Made by a program: the position numbers and the translations under genes. Of a stretch of DNA of 64,000 nucleotides, positions 22,749-38,308 are shown piece by piece. Position 1 is the first letter of the stretch, and the number at the start of each line of letters is the position of its first letter. Below the pieces are notes generated by a model. That model was given only the letters and a program-made list of their open reading frames with translations. It did no database searches and was not told the origin of the DNA. The stretch comes from Aphidius gifuensis (taxonomy: Eukaryota; Arthropoda; Insecta; Hymenoptera; Braconidae), in the NCBI RefSeq assembly GCF_014905175.1, contig NC_057790.1, positions 21,974,469 through 22,038,468 of the forward strand, in the 5' to 3' direction.

Positions 22749-24842
22749 ATTTTTTCTATTAAAAAAAACAACATTTATTTTAATTATTTTAAATAATACT
22801 TATGATTAATATTATGTCTATTAATTTAATTTATTTATTTTGCTTTGTTTTACCTTTAATGGCAATAAATTGTTTTCTTTTTTTTTATTCACAAATTGAT
22901 GATGTATCAAAACACTCAAGTGCCAAGTGCACAAGCAGGTTAGGTTAGATTAATTTTTGCTCTTTTTTTTTGTTATTTGTTTTCAAAACAAGATGGGGGG
23001 GGGGCATCACTATAAATATAATAATTATAATTTTTGTTGTTGTTGTTAATTATTATTATGTTTAATGTCAGTATATTGTTGTTGTTGTTTTTTTATTCTT
23101 TTTCATTTTTTAAAGCTTAAAGTTAATTTTATTTTTAAAAATACTTGATGAGTCAGAATTTAATTTTATTTACTCTACATTTTATTTTTATTTTATCATT
23201 ATATGTACATGTAGATGTATGAATAATAACTACTGGTCATTACAAAAATAGCTTTTTCAAATATTTAAAATATTTATAGTCGTTGCGTAATGCATTGATA
23301 ATATCCTGGTAAAAAAAAGGAGTATTAAATTTTTATAAATAAAAAAATTAGCAACTTATTTTGCTTATAATTATTAAAAAAATTATTTTGCAAAAATTTC
23401 TTAATTAATTAAATAGCTAATTGTCGTAATGTAAATTTAAAATTTCCCGCAAATTGATTACAGCGCTTTTTTTATAAATAAAAAAAAAAAAAACATTAAC
23501 AATGGCGGATTGCATAAAAAAAAAAATATAGATAAACCGGCAGGACTTTTTTTCCATACAGTGTATGTGTTTTAAAAATAAATAAAAAACTAGCTAAAAA
23601 TTTATAAATAAAAATTTAAAAAGTAGATAAAAAAACAAGTGTTAAAAATGTGAAAATAAAAAAAACCATTGTTATCTCTTTGAATCATCAAAAAGGATTT
23701 TTTTTTTTTTTTTATGATAAAAAATAATATTATTACGGCGTAAAATAACAGATCATAACATGAATGACCTTGAAAGGATAAAACCAATAATCACGTGACG
23801 AATGTATATCCTAGAAAGTCAAGGATTGGCTAAAAATAAAATAGGAATCAAACTACGTCGTATTTACCCGGTGGGTGCGACTCTCCCCTCAATTATTATT
23901 ATCATAAAAAAATATTATTTTCCCACCTTTTATTTACCGGTTTTTTCTTATTTTTTTTTAGCCAATCAAAAAAATTTTAGAATTTGCAATTGGAGTTTGC
24001 GCATATTAAAAAAAACAAGCTCTCTATATTTTTTTATTTTTTTTTCAAACAACGCATGCGTTAACTCTTTTTTTTTTAATTATCAATAATAATAATTTTG
24101 AATCACGTGAGTGTAAGTTAACAAAAAATCATACATAATATTTATATTTTATATTATTTTTTTGATATTATAAATTTTGTCTATCGCACATTGGTATTTT
24201 TAATTTAATTTTTCATTACGGCATATTATTTTTCACCGAGTGTGTCGTTCGCGTCGTTTGTTGCTGTTTTTTTTTTTTCCATCCAACACACACACACAGT
24301 AATAAATAAAAATAAAAAAAACACAAGTACGTGGTGTGTCTTGAATTGATGTACATCTAATCATTTATGGATAAAAAAAAATTTCAAGTGAAGTTTAGTA
24401 AAAGTGAAATTTAAAAATAAAAAAAATTTCCTACAAGTGTGTGAAAATTATAAAAATAAAAAAGACAAAAATAAATCGAGTGATTACATTTGTGTGTGTG
24501 TGAGAGAGAGAAATATATACAAAAATATAAAGAGAGAGTGTATGCCGACAGTCGGGATTTTAGGCTCTCTCTTTTATTTCTCTCTCTCTTTCTCTCTCTT
24601 GGCGTCTCGTTTTACTAACCATTGCATTCCTTTTATATATGTGGCTGTCTCAGCTTCAACGACGCGCGAGCGTTTTTACGTGTTTATTTTATCATAATAA
24701 TATTGTGTCAACAAATAATATTAAAAATACAATAATTAATAATTGTTTAATATTATATTATTATTATTATAATAATATATTTAATATAATAAAAAAAAAA
24801 AACATTAGAATTGTGCAAATGGTTTGTTTATAGAACACCAAG
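22749..24842. promoter_or_regulatory. Divergent upstream region of the STK40-like gene (-) and unkempt (+)
   Basis: The minus-strand side contains a probable 5' UTR exon boundary at 22853 (CATTAAAG|GTAAAAC) and a G run of ten at 22995-23004. CACGTGA occurs at 23793 and again at 24104. The unkempt side (24230-24842) has CG-containing patches (GTGTCGTTCGCGTCG near 24241), GT and GA repeats, and no upstream coding sequence. Unkempt's transcription start is inferred to lie around 24240-24560. Confidence 0.45.
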
Positions 24843-27800
24843 ATGAAGTCCGACTCAAAACCTTTGTTGACAGCACAAGCTGAAAAAGCCAATCATTACA
24901 CGTAAGTTTTTTTTTTTTTTTTTTATCTATTATATTTTTTTTTTTTTTATTACTCATATATTAGTGTTGTTGTTTTTATTAATAATTTATACCTACTTAA
25001 TAATTTAATAGTTTTAATTTTTGTAATTATTAAATAATAATAAATTTATTGTTTTTTGTTTTTAGATATTTAAAAGAATTTAGAGTGGAACAATGTCCAT
25101 TATTTATTCAACGAAAATGTACACAACATCGACCATTCACGTGTTTCAATTGGCATTTTATGAATCAACGAAGACGTAGACCAGTTAGAAAAAGAGACCG
25201 CACCTTTAATTATAGTGCTGATAATTATTGTACAAAATATGATGAAACAACCGGTATATGTTCTGATGGAGATGAGTAAGTTGTATTTAATTTTCATTCA
25301 ATTCATAATTAATTGGGATTAATATATATATTTTTTTTTTTTGGTGTCTTATCGATTTGTCATTTTATAGGGATGTATATATATATTTTTTTTTATTCTG
25401 CTTGTTTTATTCTCCCCTTTTTTTTTCTTTCTTTTTTGTCTCCATTTGTTTCAGGGTTGAACTTGACTAAATCGGCGTCTGCGTTTGACAGTTCAGTTTT
25501 TTTTTTTTTTCATCTCATATTTATTTTTATATTTTTTCTCATCTTCAACGAGCAATGACATCCGTTTACTAAATAAAAATTTTATATTACAACATGCTAA
25601 TGGATGTTATCATAATTGGATATATTTACTTTCAATTTATATGAAAATGTCAAAAGTTCATTTTTCCTCTTAACACTTTTTTTTTTATTTATTTATTTTT
25701 CCGTGAACTTCCTGTTTGGTGGTATAAAAAAGTAAACTTTTTAATTTTTTTTTTTTTTTTTTTTTTTATAACCTATAATAATTACGGTAATGACTTGTTG
25801 ATAAAGAAATAAAAAAATCGCGTCAGCGTATTACTCATATTTATAATTCATGTATAACCTACACCTGTATGTTGACGTGTTACATATTTATTATTTATTT
25901 TGAATAATAATATACTTTTATTCTCATGAAATAGCACATTTTTTTTTTATATCTATTTTGATGATAAAATTCACATCTGTTGCATGACACAGATGTAATC
26001 ATCGCTCGTATAATAATAATAAATACAATAACAAAAATAAAAAATCAATACAACATTGATTCATATTTTAATTTATTGAATAATATTTATCAGATGAATG
26101 AATAAAAAATGATACATATTTGTTAACAATAAATTATCTTGTTAATAAAATTAAGCGAATGATTGTGTTGTAATATAGATAATTAATATTACAACTTGAT
26201 TAAATTTCCCTCCAAAATAAAAAATATAAAATATTTGATAATCGTGTATATGGGGTAACCCCATGATATATAATGCGTGCGCGTATAGAACAGGGAGTTT
26301 ACCAAACAAAGAAGCCTGCTGTTATTGATTTTCTCTTGAAACACGACGTTAACAAAGAATCATTGGGTACAACACTTTATTTAACTGTTATTTGATGTTA
26401 TTAAATAACAAATAAATTGTACAAATATGTATTAATTTTTTAAATTCATATATGACTTAATAGAAAGAAAAATATATATGTTAATGATTCATCATCATCA
26501 TCATGATATTTTAAATAATGTTTTTTATTTAATTTTGTTAATTTATATTAATTACAGTTGTCCATTTCTTCATCGTACTGCTGGTGATACTGAGCGTCGT
26601 TATCATTTAAGATATTATAAAACATGTATGTGTGTACATGATACAGATACACGTGGTTTTTGTGTTAAAAATGGACCACATTGTGCATTTGCACATGGTA
26701 ATCATGATCTCCGTCCTCCAGTATATGATATTAAAGAAATTCAAGCATTAGAAAATGCTGATTCAGATCCAAATTCATCAACAAATGGACCAAATATACT
26801 TGATAAAGAACGTAATTTAATGAATGAAGATCCAAAATGGCAAGATACAAATTATGTATTAAGTAATTATAAAACAGAACCATGTAAAAGACCACCAAGA
26901 TTATGTAGACAAGGTTATGCATGTCCACAATATCATAATAGTAAAGATAAAAGACGTAGTCCACGTAAATATAAATATCGTTCAACACCATGTCCAAATG
27001 TTAAACATGGTGAAGAATGGGGTGAACCTGGTAATTGTGAACAGGGTGATGCTTGTACATATTGTCATACAAGAACTGAACAACAATTTCATCCTGAAAT
27101 ATATAAATCAACTAAATGTAATGATGTTCAACAGGCGGGTTATTGTCCTCGTGGAGTCTTCTGTGCATTTGCACATGTTGACCGTGAGTTTACTATACTC
27201 AATCGTACGTAAAGCATATATTTTTTTTATTTATTTTTGTTTGTTTGTTGTGTGTAGATTATTGTCTAGCTATTTTTATTTATTGCATTTTTATTAATAT
27301 TTATTTATAAATTTATTTTGTTTATTTAATAGTTTTACCAACTGAAGAAATGAATCTTTCACGTGATATATCTGTTCCATTGGATTGTGGTACAAATTTA
27401 GCTGATTTACTTAGCAATGCATTACCACCTGATAATAATCGTTCAAATGAAAAAGATAAACTTCAAAATGATAGCTGTGTAAGTAAATTATTGCTTTTAT
27501 TACTAAGTAAAAAAATTTTTAAAAAAATTATAAAACTTGAGAAATTTTTGTAAAATAGTTTTTATCATTACAGAATGGAAGTGGTGAATTATCAGAATCA
27601 GCAAGTACAAGTAGTCAAGGAAGTAATAGTTCACATAGTAAAGCACCAGGTGCACAATTACATAATTCAAGTAATAATTCTGGTTTTAATTCATCACAAA
27701 AAATTAATAGTATGATGTATAATCCAAATTCTTTAATGCAAATAAGTGAATTAAGAAAACAAATGATGGCATTAGAAAGTGATCAATTATTAACAAAATC

Positions 27801-29135
27801 AGAAAAAGCACAACGTAAACAAAGTCTTTATTTAGCATACAATATGAATGGTTCAATGGGTAGTCATTCATTAGGTTCTACAATTTCACCATTATCAGGA
27901 AGTTCATTTTATCCAAATGACACTGTTGAATCTGTTATTGGTAAGACTTTAAAGATAAAAATATAAATAATTAAATATAAAATATATTATTAATACAATA
28001 TTTTGTTATTTTTAATTTACAGGTAATGCATTAGATGATTTAAATTTAGATGATCCATTAAATCTTGTTGATTCAATTCATAGAGATACAAATTCACCAA
28101 TAACAAATTCAATATCAGCTGGTTTAGTTAGTTCTGGTTTACTTGGTAGTACAGCACCAGTTAATATACCTGGAATGGCTGAACGTTCAATGTTACAAAA
28201 TTTTTCACCAACAACATCAAGTCCATTACAAAATCTTCAGTCAGCTGGTTTTCTGACTGGTTCACGTTTTTCACATCAAGATTCAATTGAATCATCAATG
28301 CCATTTATGAGTCATTCAATATCATCAGATCCATTTAGTAATCATATACAATTGAGTAGTTCAGCATCAAAATTAAGTGGTTTTAATAGTAGTTTATTTG
28401 ATTTTGCAAATCAAGGATTATCACCATCACGTACACAACAATTACCAGCATCACCACTTATTAATACATTTTCAAATATAAGTCCAAGTAATTCAAATTC
28501 ATTATCAGAGGTAATTATTAATAATTTAAATATATAATAATAATGTTAATATAAAATATTAAATATGTATTTTTATATTATAGTTACAGCTTCAACGATT
28601 AAGAGAAGAATTAACATCAAGTAGAGCACAACTTGCAACTTGGGATGAAAGAATAAATCAAGCAAGAGTTGCATGTGCTGCATGGCAATCTGAAAGTGAA
28701 GAAGCTAAAAGAAAAGCATCATTAGCTGAACAACAACGTGATGATGCACTTATGCAAGTTAAACAATTAAGAGTTGAAAATGATTCACAAGCAACAAATG
28801 GTGGTGATTCATATGTTAATTCACTTAAACGTACTGGTGACATTAGAAATATGTCAATTGCTGGATTAAAATCAATACAATCACAATTACGACAAGATCT
28901 TGAAGAAATTGAAAAGGTAAATATCATAAATATACAAGTTAAATATATATATTTTATAAATTATTTTTGCTTTTAGGTACTTTATAGAGAAACAGCAACA
29001 AAATGCATGGTTTGTGAAGAACAAAATCGTACAGTGACATTGTCACCTTGTAATCATTTTGTTGTTTGTAATACATGTGCACCAAAACAACGTGATTGTC
29101 CATACTGTCAAACACCAGTTGTTTCAACAAATTAA
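24843..29135 (+). CDS. unk: Unkempt, CCCH zinc-finger RNA-binding protein with C-terminal RING
   Basis: Cytoplasmic sequence-specific mRNA binder that represses translation during neuronal differentiation. Eight coding exons with consistent phases: 24843-24901, 25066-25275, 26558-27183 (or 27204), 27333-27478, 27574-27940, 28023-28510, 28584-28916, 28977-29135, about 795 residues. CCCH fingers are visible: CPLFIQRKCTQHRPFTCFNW, CTKYDETTGICSDGDDCPFL, CMCVHDTDTRGFCVKNGPHC, CKRPPRLCRQGYACPQYH, CPNVKHGEEWG... and CNDVQQAGYCPRGVFCAFAH. A Ser/Asn-rich middle, a coiled coil (LQRLREELTSSRAQL; DLEEIEKVLYRE) and a terminal RING-like motif (CMVCEEQNRTVTLSPCNHF, CAPKQRDCPYCQ) follow. The donor closing exon 3 is ambiguous: GTGAGT at 27184 or GTACGT at 27205, both in phase 1. 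Confidence 0.95.
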
Positions 29136-32100
29136 ATTATTATATCATTTTTTTTTTTTTTCAAATAAAATAAACTAAATACATTCAACAAGTATATTTA
29201 AAAAAAATAAATCATCATATGCTTTCAACAAGTTTTCCAAGTTTAGCAATGTGAGTGTGAATTTAAAAAACTAATTTTATTAAATAAACAATGCGTGATA
29301 TAGACAAACAAAAAAAAAAAAACATTTAAAAAATAAATTTATCTCGGGAGTGAATAAGTTTAAAGACAATTATTCAAATATTAATTTAAAAAAGAAAATA
29401 ACAAAAGTTTTTTTACTTTATTTTTTATTTTTATTAATCATAAAATTATTTAAAGCAATTTTAAGATTATTATTATTAAAAAATAATAGTTTATTTCAAA
29501 TTTAATTGAGCCTATGATTTTTGTGTTTGCTACAAGTGTATTTTATTGTGTTGTGCGTTTCTACGTTGACATAGTTTCGAATGAGAAACAAAAAATGAGA
29601 ATTTATCGAATAATGATAAATAAATAATGCGCAATGATTATATCCAATTTGGATAGTTGAAATAAATTTAATAAAATAGATTGAGAAACAGTATATAAAA
29701 GTAAAAATAAATAATTCATCAATTGAAGATCGCCAATGTCGTTGGTGTAACAGAAGCAACGAAAAAAAATAATAAAATCAGCTGATAAACTGTGCAGTGT
29801 ATGTATTTTTTTTTTTTTTTTTTGTTTTTTTTTTTTTTCTTTTCATATTTTAAATATTATTAGATATTTTTTTATGTCTAGAAGATTTAGGAATTCAAGT
29901 ATTAACATATATTCATTCAGCTAGAGTTGAAAGATATATATTTTTTCTTTCCAATTATTTTGAAATATAATTATTTTTCTTTCATTACGATAACATTTAT
30001 ATTTTTAGAGTTTTTGAATTTCATATGTCATTTTTATAAGCACACGTAGGCTAACAATTTTCACATGTTAATGAATATTATAATTAATTAAATGACAGTA
30101 TATTTCAGCTTCAATAATAACCTATTTTTCTTTTTTTTTTTTTTTTTCATTTATGCTGAAAATTTAGATATTCACTCTCAGAGTTTTAAATATTTTCATA
30201 ATAATAAATGAAGAATTTTTTTGTTTACAAAAACCGTACTTTATATTATTAAGTATATCGACATAATATAAATTATATTTATATAAAAAAAAAAATGAAA
30301 ATAATCTATATAAATTAATAACAATACAGAATTTATTTCTATAATTAAAAATTGTATATTTAATATTTGTTTATATTTAGAGAACTATAATTAACAATTT
30401 TTTCTGACTTGATTTATATATTATATATATATTTTTTTTTCTATTTTCTCATTCAATTTAAAAAGTATATAAATATATTGTATGAGAAATTATATTATCA
30501 TAAGAATTTTAGGATTTTTCAATTCAATCAAAATATTAAATAATATCGTGATTATATTTAAAAAATAAAAAAAAAAAAAAAAACAAAGTGTATATTGCAC
30601 AGTTTATCTATGGAAAAAAATAATTAAATTTTTTTCTTCCTGATTAAAATTATAATAATATAAAAATATATATTATATTGTAATAATAATTGCAATAAAT
30701 TAACGACATTTTATTTAAAAAAAAATTTTTAAAAGTCGTTTATTGCAAACAAATTTAAGTTAATGATGGTGACAAATGAATAATAATTTAAGCAACATTT
30801 AGTAGAATAGATAGGACAACGTTATTATCAAATTTTTTTTTCTCCTCATAGACATATTATGCTAAAAATGAAATAAACTACATGAAAGAATAAAAAAAAA
30901 ACTAAAAAAAAAAAAATACATAAAATATACATAAAAAGTTAAAAAAAAAAAAATAAAATAAAAATAAAATAACTAAATAATAATAATAACATTAACAATC
31001 ATTTTAAGAAAATTACAAAAATTTAAAAAATCAAATTTATTTGATAACCGTGCATTTATGATTGATTGATTGATAAATTTTTTCCAAAAAGAAAGAAAAA
31101 TTAATTTATAATTTATACAGGAATTTTTCTTTTTTTTTTTTCTTTAATTTTCACATCCGTTTATCTATATAAATCTGTACAAGATCAAAACTATGAGGCC
31201 AAAAATAATATTTATAAAAAAACAATGATGAAAAAAGTAATTAAAAAATTGATTTTATTAGGTCTGTTTTTTATATAACAAAATTTATAAATAAATAAAA
31301 TAAAAGTATGAAATAATATACTTTTAAAATAATAATAATTTTTCTGTGGTTATGATGATTTGAAAATAAATATTACAATAAATAATGTGTGAAAAAATAT
31401 AAATTGAATATAAAATAAATAGTCAAATATTAAAATTTAAAAAACAATAAATTATATTGTCATTTTTTAACCACAGAATTATTTATAAATGCACTTTAGG
31501 ATTTAACAAATTTTTTTGAATACGATATTAATTGTATACTTAATCCATATAGCAGTGTTCTTTACAAGTACAGCCGAACGAAATAACTCTTTGAATTAAA
31601 ATTAGTTGAATAAAAAATTTAAGAAAATATAATAAAAACGGTATTAAAAATTAATAATAATAATAATTTAGTATTTCAATGCTTACTTGTAAAGACCACT
31701 TATTTTATTGGCTCATTGTGATCGCAACAATTATTATTAAATAGTTTTTCTTTTTTAAATTTCCATATAACAATATTTATTTTCATTGTAAAATAAATAT
31801 TAATAGCAATAAATTACTTAGGCCTATGAAAATATAATTTTTCATATTTAAAAACAATTAAACAATGACGGATTAAAATTTTAATCATGCGATCATACTG
31901 AGCGTAAAATATTAGGACAGATACTTTTAAATATTTAAAAAATAATAATTAAAAAAACAAACATACAATATACACACACAACAAAATAATAAATAAATAA
32001 AACTTATAATGTTATTTTACTTATAATATGAGATGAAAAAAAAAAGGTCGTATGATAATAAAATAATAGCAATTATAAAATTCAACAAATTTAGAATTAA

Positions 32101-35100
32101 TAATAAAAAAAAAAAAAAAGAAAAAAAGTAAAAAAAAAAATGAATAAAAAACAAAATAGGCTAATAGGAAAATAACAAAATAAAAAATTATATAGCAGTG
32201 TCTAAAAAAAAATATTTAAAAAATTAATGTAATCGAGAATAATCGATTTAAAGTTATTGCCCTCTTGTTGGTTATCGTATTTTTTTTTTTTCAACATTTT
32301 TTTTAGCTTCTTTTTTTTATAAATAAAAAACTACAGTATGCGATGATAATTATATTAATTAAATTTAAAATTAAAGCCACATTTTAAATGTGTGTCTGTG
32401 TGTGTTTGTATAATTATTAAAATTAATAAAAAACTTGGAATAAAATAATAATTTTTTCATTTAAATTGCACAAATAGAAAAGCAAGGAAAAAAAAAAAAA
32501 TAATTGATAGCCAACATAAGGGCACAACGAATTGAAATATATTATATATTTTTGAGAAAAATAAATAAAAATTACAAACTTATATATACTCAAATGAATA
32601 AAATACATGCTTGACAATTTGATCTGTTTGTGCAAATGATTTTTCTGCGTTTGACAATGTTTAATTCGATTTTTAAAAATATATTATAATTAAAAAAAAA
32701 AACAAGAATGCGCTTTGATTGTTTAATTATTATTTGTACAAAAAACCTACAGGATTTATGAAATTTAATAATTAAAAAACATGGACAAGAAGAGAGAGAA
32801 AGAGAGCATATGGCTTAGTGGAAAAATTATCAGCACAATTCAGTCAAAAAGAGACGATGAAAGGTAAAAGAAAAAAAATATTAAAACATAATCATTTGAA
32901 TAAATATCATCGCAATTATACAGTAAATAAATAATTAAAAAATTTATAGTATTACGAAAAAACTTATATAAATTAAATTGAAAAATTAATTAATATTTAT
33001 TTTAATTAAACAATTTGCCAATTTAAAAGAAAAATTACATTTTTATTTTCATTTTTTTTATTTTAAAAATAATATAAAGCCAATGATGGATTAAATAATG
33101 ACAATATATTTGTTATTTGCTGGAGTAAATTAAAAAATAAATACGTACGAATAATAAAATACCTCATGCAACAAATTAAATGTCTAAAATCACACACATA
33201 CAATTAAAAAAAAATAATAATCATTCTTATAAAATTATGTGCCAAATTTGGCACTTATGTAAAGAAAAAAAAATTATATATACAAGCATTTTGGACTTAA
33301 AAATGTAATTTGTAATTTTATCTTTTACATCCATCAGATTGTAAATTATTTTTATTTTTTTATTCCCAAATAATTAATTTTCCATTGTAAAAAATTGACA
33401 AAAAATATTGGCAAATACAATGCTCAATTTGGCAAATTGATAATGAAAAAAAAAATAAAGAAGAAGCTAATTAATTAATCATGAAAATAATAATATTTTC
33501 CAATTTATAAAAACTCTATGTAACTGAATAAATAATTATGTTGTTTACAATCACACATACACACACTGAAAGACAATTTATAAACGTGATTTAACAACAT
33601 AGTCTTCCGGAATAGCAACAATAAATTGTAAATTCATCTCCAATGAAAAAAAAATAAATAAAAAGCAATACTTTGAATAATGAAAAATAAATGATAGTAA
33701 TAAATTTTGGCTTATATAAAAATTTATAGAAATGATAAATAAAAAAATTTAAAAGAAAATCTAATGTCAGTTATAAATTGCTTTACAGTGCGTTGAAATT
33801 ACAAATGTTTTTAATGAAAAAAATGAAAATTAAATAAACGTAAAATTACAATAAGTTGTGGAAAATAATTTTCATGATTTTAAATTTGCTGTTAATCCGA
33901 TTGAAAATATTTCAATAATATATATGAACATTTTTTAAAATAATAAAAATTATTTGTATTTTAAATAGTGGTTGTTTCCCACATTTTATATGTGTATATA
34001 ATAAAAAATACCTGTTAAATTGTAAAATTCATATCATCTTTTTCAATTGTCTGGATTTTTAAATTTTCCAATATTTTATGGCATAAGCAAAAAAAAAAAA
34101 AAGTAATTATTATACAAATTGTACCTTGATAAATTTGTTTTAAATTTTTTAATCCATTTTTTGTTTTTGAATATTTAAACAATAAAAATAAAAAATGTCA
34201 ATGTTTTTATTTATAAAAACATTTTTATAAAATGGCAAAAAAAATTTATATCTGAAAAACCTGGATTATTTATTTTTCTGTATGCACAATTTTGTAATAA
34301 AAATAAGATAAATAAAAAACAATTTTTTTATCATAATAAAATATTGAACGAAAAAAAAAAAAAACTGTAGCAAATTCTAATAAATTTCAGTACAAATTGA
34401 TAATTAATAAATATGGATAAAAAAAAAATAAAATTATTATTAATATGATTGTGAAAAAGATGGAGTGAATTAATAATAAATAATAAAATAATAATAAATT
34501 GATAAACCATATTTTTCATTTGGCAAATATCAACATTAAAAAATTAAATTTTTAAATAATCAAAACCCAATTTTACCATGATACGAAAAAATAAATAAAA
34601 AACAAATGGATAATAATTTTACTATTTTTCCGATGACTGAAAATTTATATTAAATAAATAAATAATGACAACAATCTGATATGGCATAATAAAATTCGTA
34701 GAACGAATTAAAAAAAATTTTCTTTTTTTTTTTTTTTTCATTTTTTAAATAATTTCTTTTGAATAATGATATTAAATTAAAATAGAAATAATAGTTATAT
34801 GTCAATCAATAAATTAAAACAAAAAAATTTATATTCCAAGTTTTTTTATTATCAATTTCCAATTCATTATTCATTAATCATTTTATTAACTAAATAAAAC
34901 TAAGTATGTCAGTTCAATGACCTAATTATCCAATTATTTTTACAATTGTTACATTTCTAACAATGTTTAATAATAACCTTTTTTTCTTTTTAATTCTATC
35001 TAAATTATTTATTTATAATTTTTTTTTTTAATTAGAAGGCCAAATTTTTATTTCATTCAATGTACTTATATGACTTAATATATCAGTTACAATTTGTATA

Positions 35101-35299
35101 ATTTACAGTTACAATTTTTTAATTAGAAAAAAAACTTTTACTATTATTATCATTACCAAATTATTATTATTATTATTATTATTTTAGCATCACATATCGA
35201 TAAATTTTTAAATGATAAAGAAAAAGATCAATTGATTTTAAAACAATTTTTATTATAGTAAAACTTTTAATTTTCAATTATTGTACAAAATTTTAATTT
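29136..35299. other. Six-kilobase AT-rich region without genes (unkempt 3' UTR and intergenic)
   Basis: Follows the unkempt stop. The sequence is dominated by A and T homopolymers with a few GA, CA and TAA microsatellites and many AATAAA hexamers. Six-frame reading shows only short AT-biased frames. A long unkempt 3' UTR is plausible because RNA-binding-protein genes often have one, but the transcript end is not visible. No RNA gene, transposon or inverted repeat was recognised. Confidence 0.5.
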
Positions 35300-36624
35300 T
35301 TAATTTTTTAAATAATTGAATATTTCAATTTTTTTACCGATTGTACAAACACGATTTGCTTGATAATTTTTAAATTTTATTGATGCAAGTTTTTCCAGCC
35401 GATCAATAATATTGTCAATTTCTAATTCAGAATATGTTCCAATCTTTTTATCTTGTCGCAGTTTTTTTAATAATTTTATATAACATTTATTTTCTAAATC
35501 TTTTTCTTTTAAATATTCAAAACGACTCATTATTGCATCAAGTAACATAGAAGTAGTTCGATTAGTCTTCATAGTATACTCTTTGATTTTTTTATCGAGT
35601 AACTTTGTTGCATTACTTATGCTTCCAGACGTACAATTCATACAGTAAGTACTTAATATTCTCCAGAAAGCTTCTACGTCTTTTTCAAATTCACCAAAAT
35701 CACTCATGTCTGCTCGAAATTTTTCTATAAACTCTAATTTATATGATGATGTTTTTACTAGAGGTGCTTCATTAACAGTTTCTGAAATCAAAAATTAAAA
35801 AAATTATTATATTTTACTAGTAAGTATTTCTAGTCTACTATTTTTAGTCATTTAGAAGCTTGCCTTCAATAATCCATGATGATGGGTCCCGAATTTGATC
35901 AGCATAAAGTTGGTCCAATCGACAAGAAATATTTTCAACTTCATATTCCGAGTATTGTGTAATTACTTTTTGTTTTCTCATTTCTTTCAACAGTTTTATG
36001 TAAAATTCATTTCTTAAATCTTTTTTTTCAAATTTCATCATACGAGTAATTATTATATCAATCCAGTATCCCTCCTCTTTTTTTAAACTATTAACAATAA
36101 ATTTTTCAACAGCATTTACTTGGTGATGCTCATAATTCATGTAGACCTTATTTAACATTTTCCAGAAAGTTTTATTTTCTACTTCATCAAGCAGTGCTCT
36201 TAATTTGTCATGATTTAGCATTGTTGGCATGACACTTGCTGAAAGCAGAATTTAAAAAAAGGAAAAAAATAAATAATTTTTTTTTTTGATATCGAGTAAT
36301 GATAATTCAATAATATATATACAATAAAAAAATAATGTAATGTATTAAATAATAAATAAATAGTAAAAACTTTATACACAAAAGTTTTTTTTTCAATATA
36401 ATATATTGGACCAAGGATCCATTCGTTATTTAACATTTTTTGTTTTTTTAATTTATAAATTTAATTACTAAAAAAGTACGAGAAATAGTTATAAATTTAA
36501 ATAGTTATATATTTAGATAATTTAAACAAACAATACCTTTAGATAAATAAAAATCTCGATACAAGATTCTGATACTTTTGATACTTGAAAAGATGAAAAG
36601 CATCAAAATCAATTTATTATTCAT
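35300..36624 (-). CDS. Secreted protein of two related alpha-helical modules, unrecognised family
   Basis: Three minus-strand exons, 36624-36537, 36238-35864 and 35781-35300, join in frame to 314 residues. Exon 1 encodes a signal peptide (MNNKLILMLFIFSSIKS). Exons 2 and 3 each encode one module; the two share FYIKLLKEMRKQKVITQYSE / CYIKLLKKLRQDKKIGTYSE, preceded by KKDLRNE / EKDLENK and followed by CRLDQL / DRLEKL. An upstream (E)FWKML / FWRIL helix also repeats, so each module is about 110 residues of charged, probably helical sequence. Cysteines are few. The second intron has a GC donor (GAAG|GCAAGC) rather than GT. Function is unknown; small, secreted, exon-duplicated proteins of this kind are common among insect secretory or venom products, but nothing here shows expression site. 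Confidence 0.7.
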
Positions 36625-36849
36625 CTTATACAATTGGCCGAACCAAAAAAAAAGCTATTAATAATTTATATATTTAACTTAAATTTATTAACAACGAATT
36701 TTTAATTTAATGTTTGAAATAAAAGAAATTATATGGTGTAGTTTTTAAAAAAATGCGACTGCACTCGATTTTGTAAATAACAAATTTGTACTGAGGAGAC
36801 ACGTTAGCCAACGTTAGACACGTGGGGTTTTATCAGGTTTTGTTAGGTT

Positions 36850-38308
<1,459 letters not shown>

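Noticed and set aside
22565..22762. Plus-strand frame of 65 codons opposite the STK40 start
   Set aside because: Leu run is the complement of the Thr/Asn repeats of the kinase N-terminus.
36215..36436. Minus-strand frame overlapping the first intron of the secreted gene
   Set aside because: Hydrophobic Tyr/Phe-rich intron translation in a different frame; the signal-peptide exon at 36624-36537 joins in phase instead.
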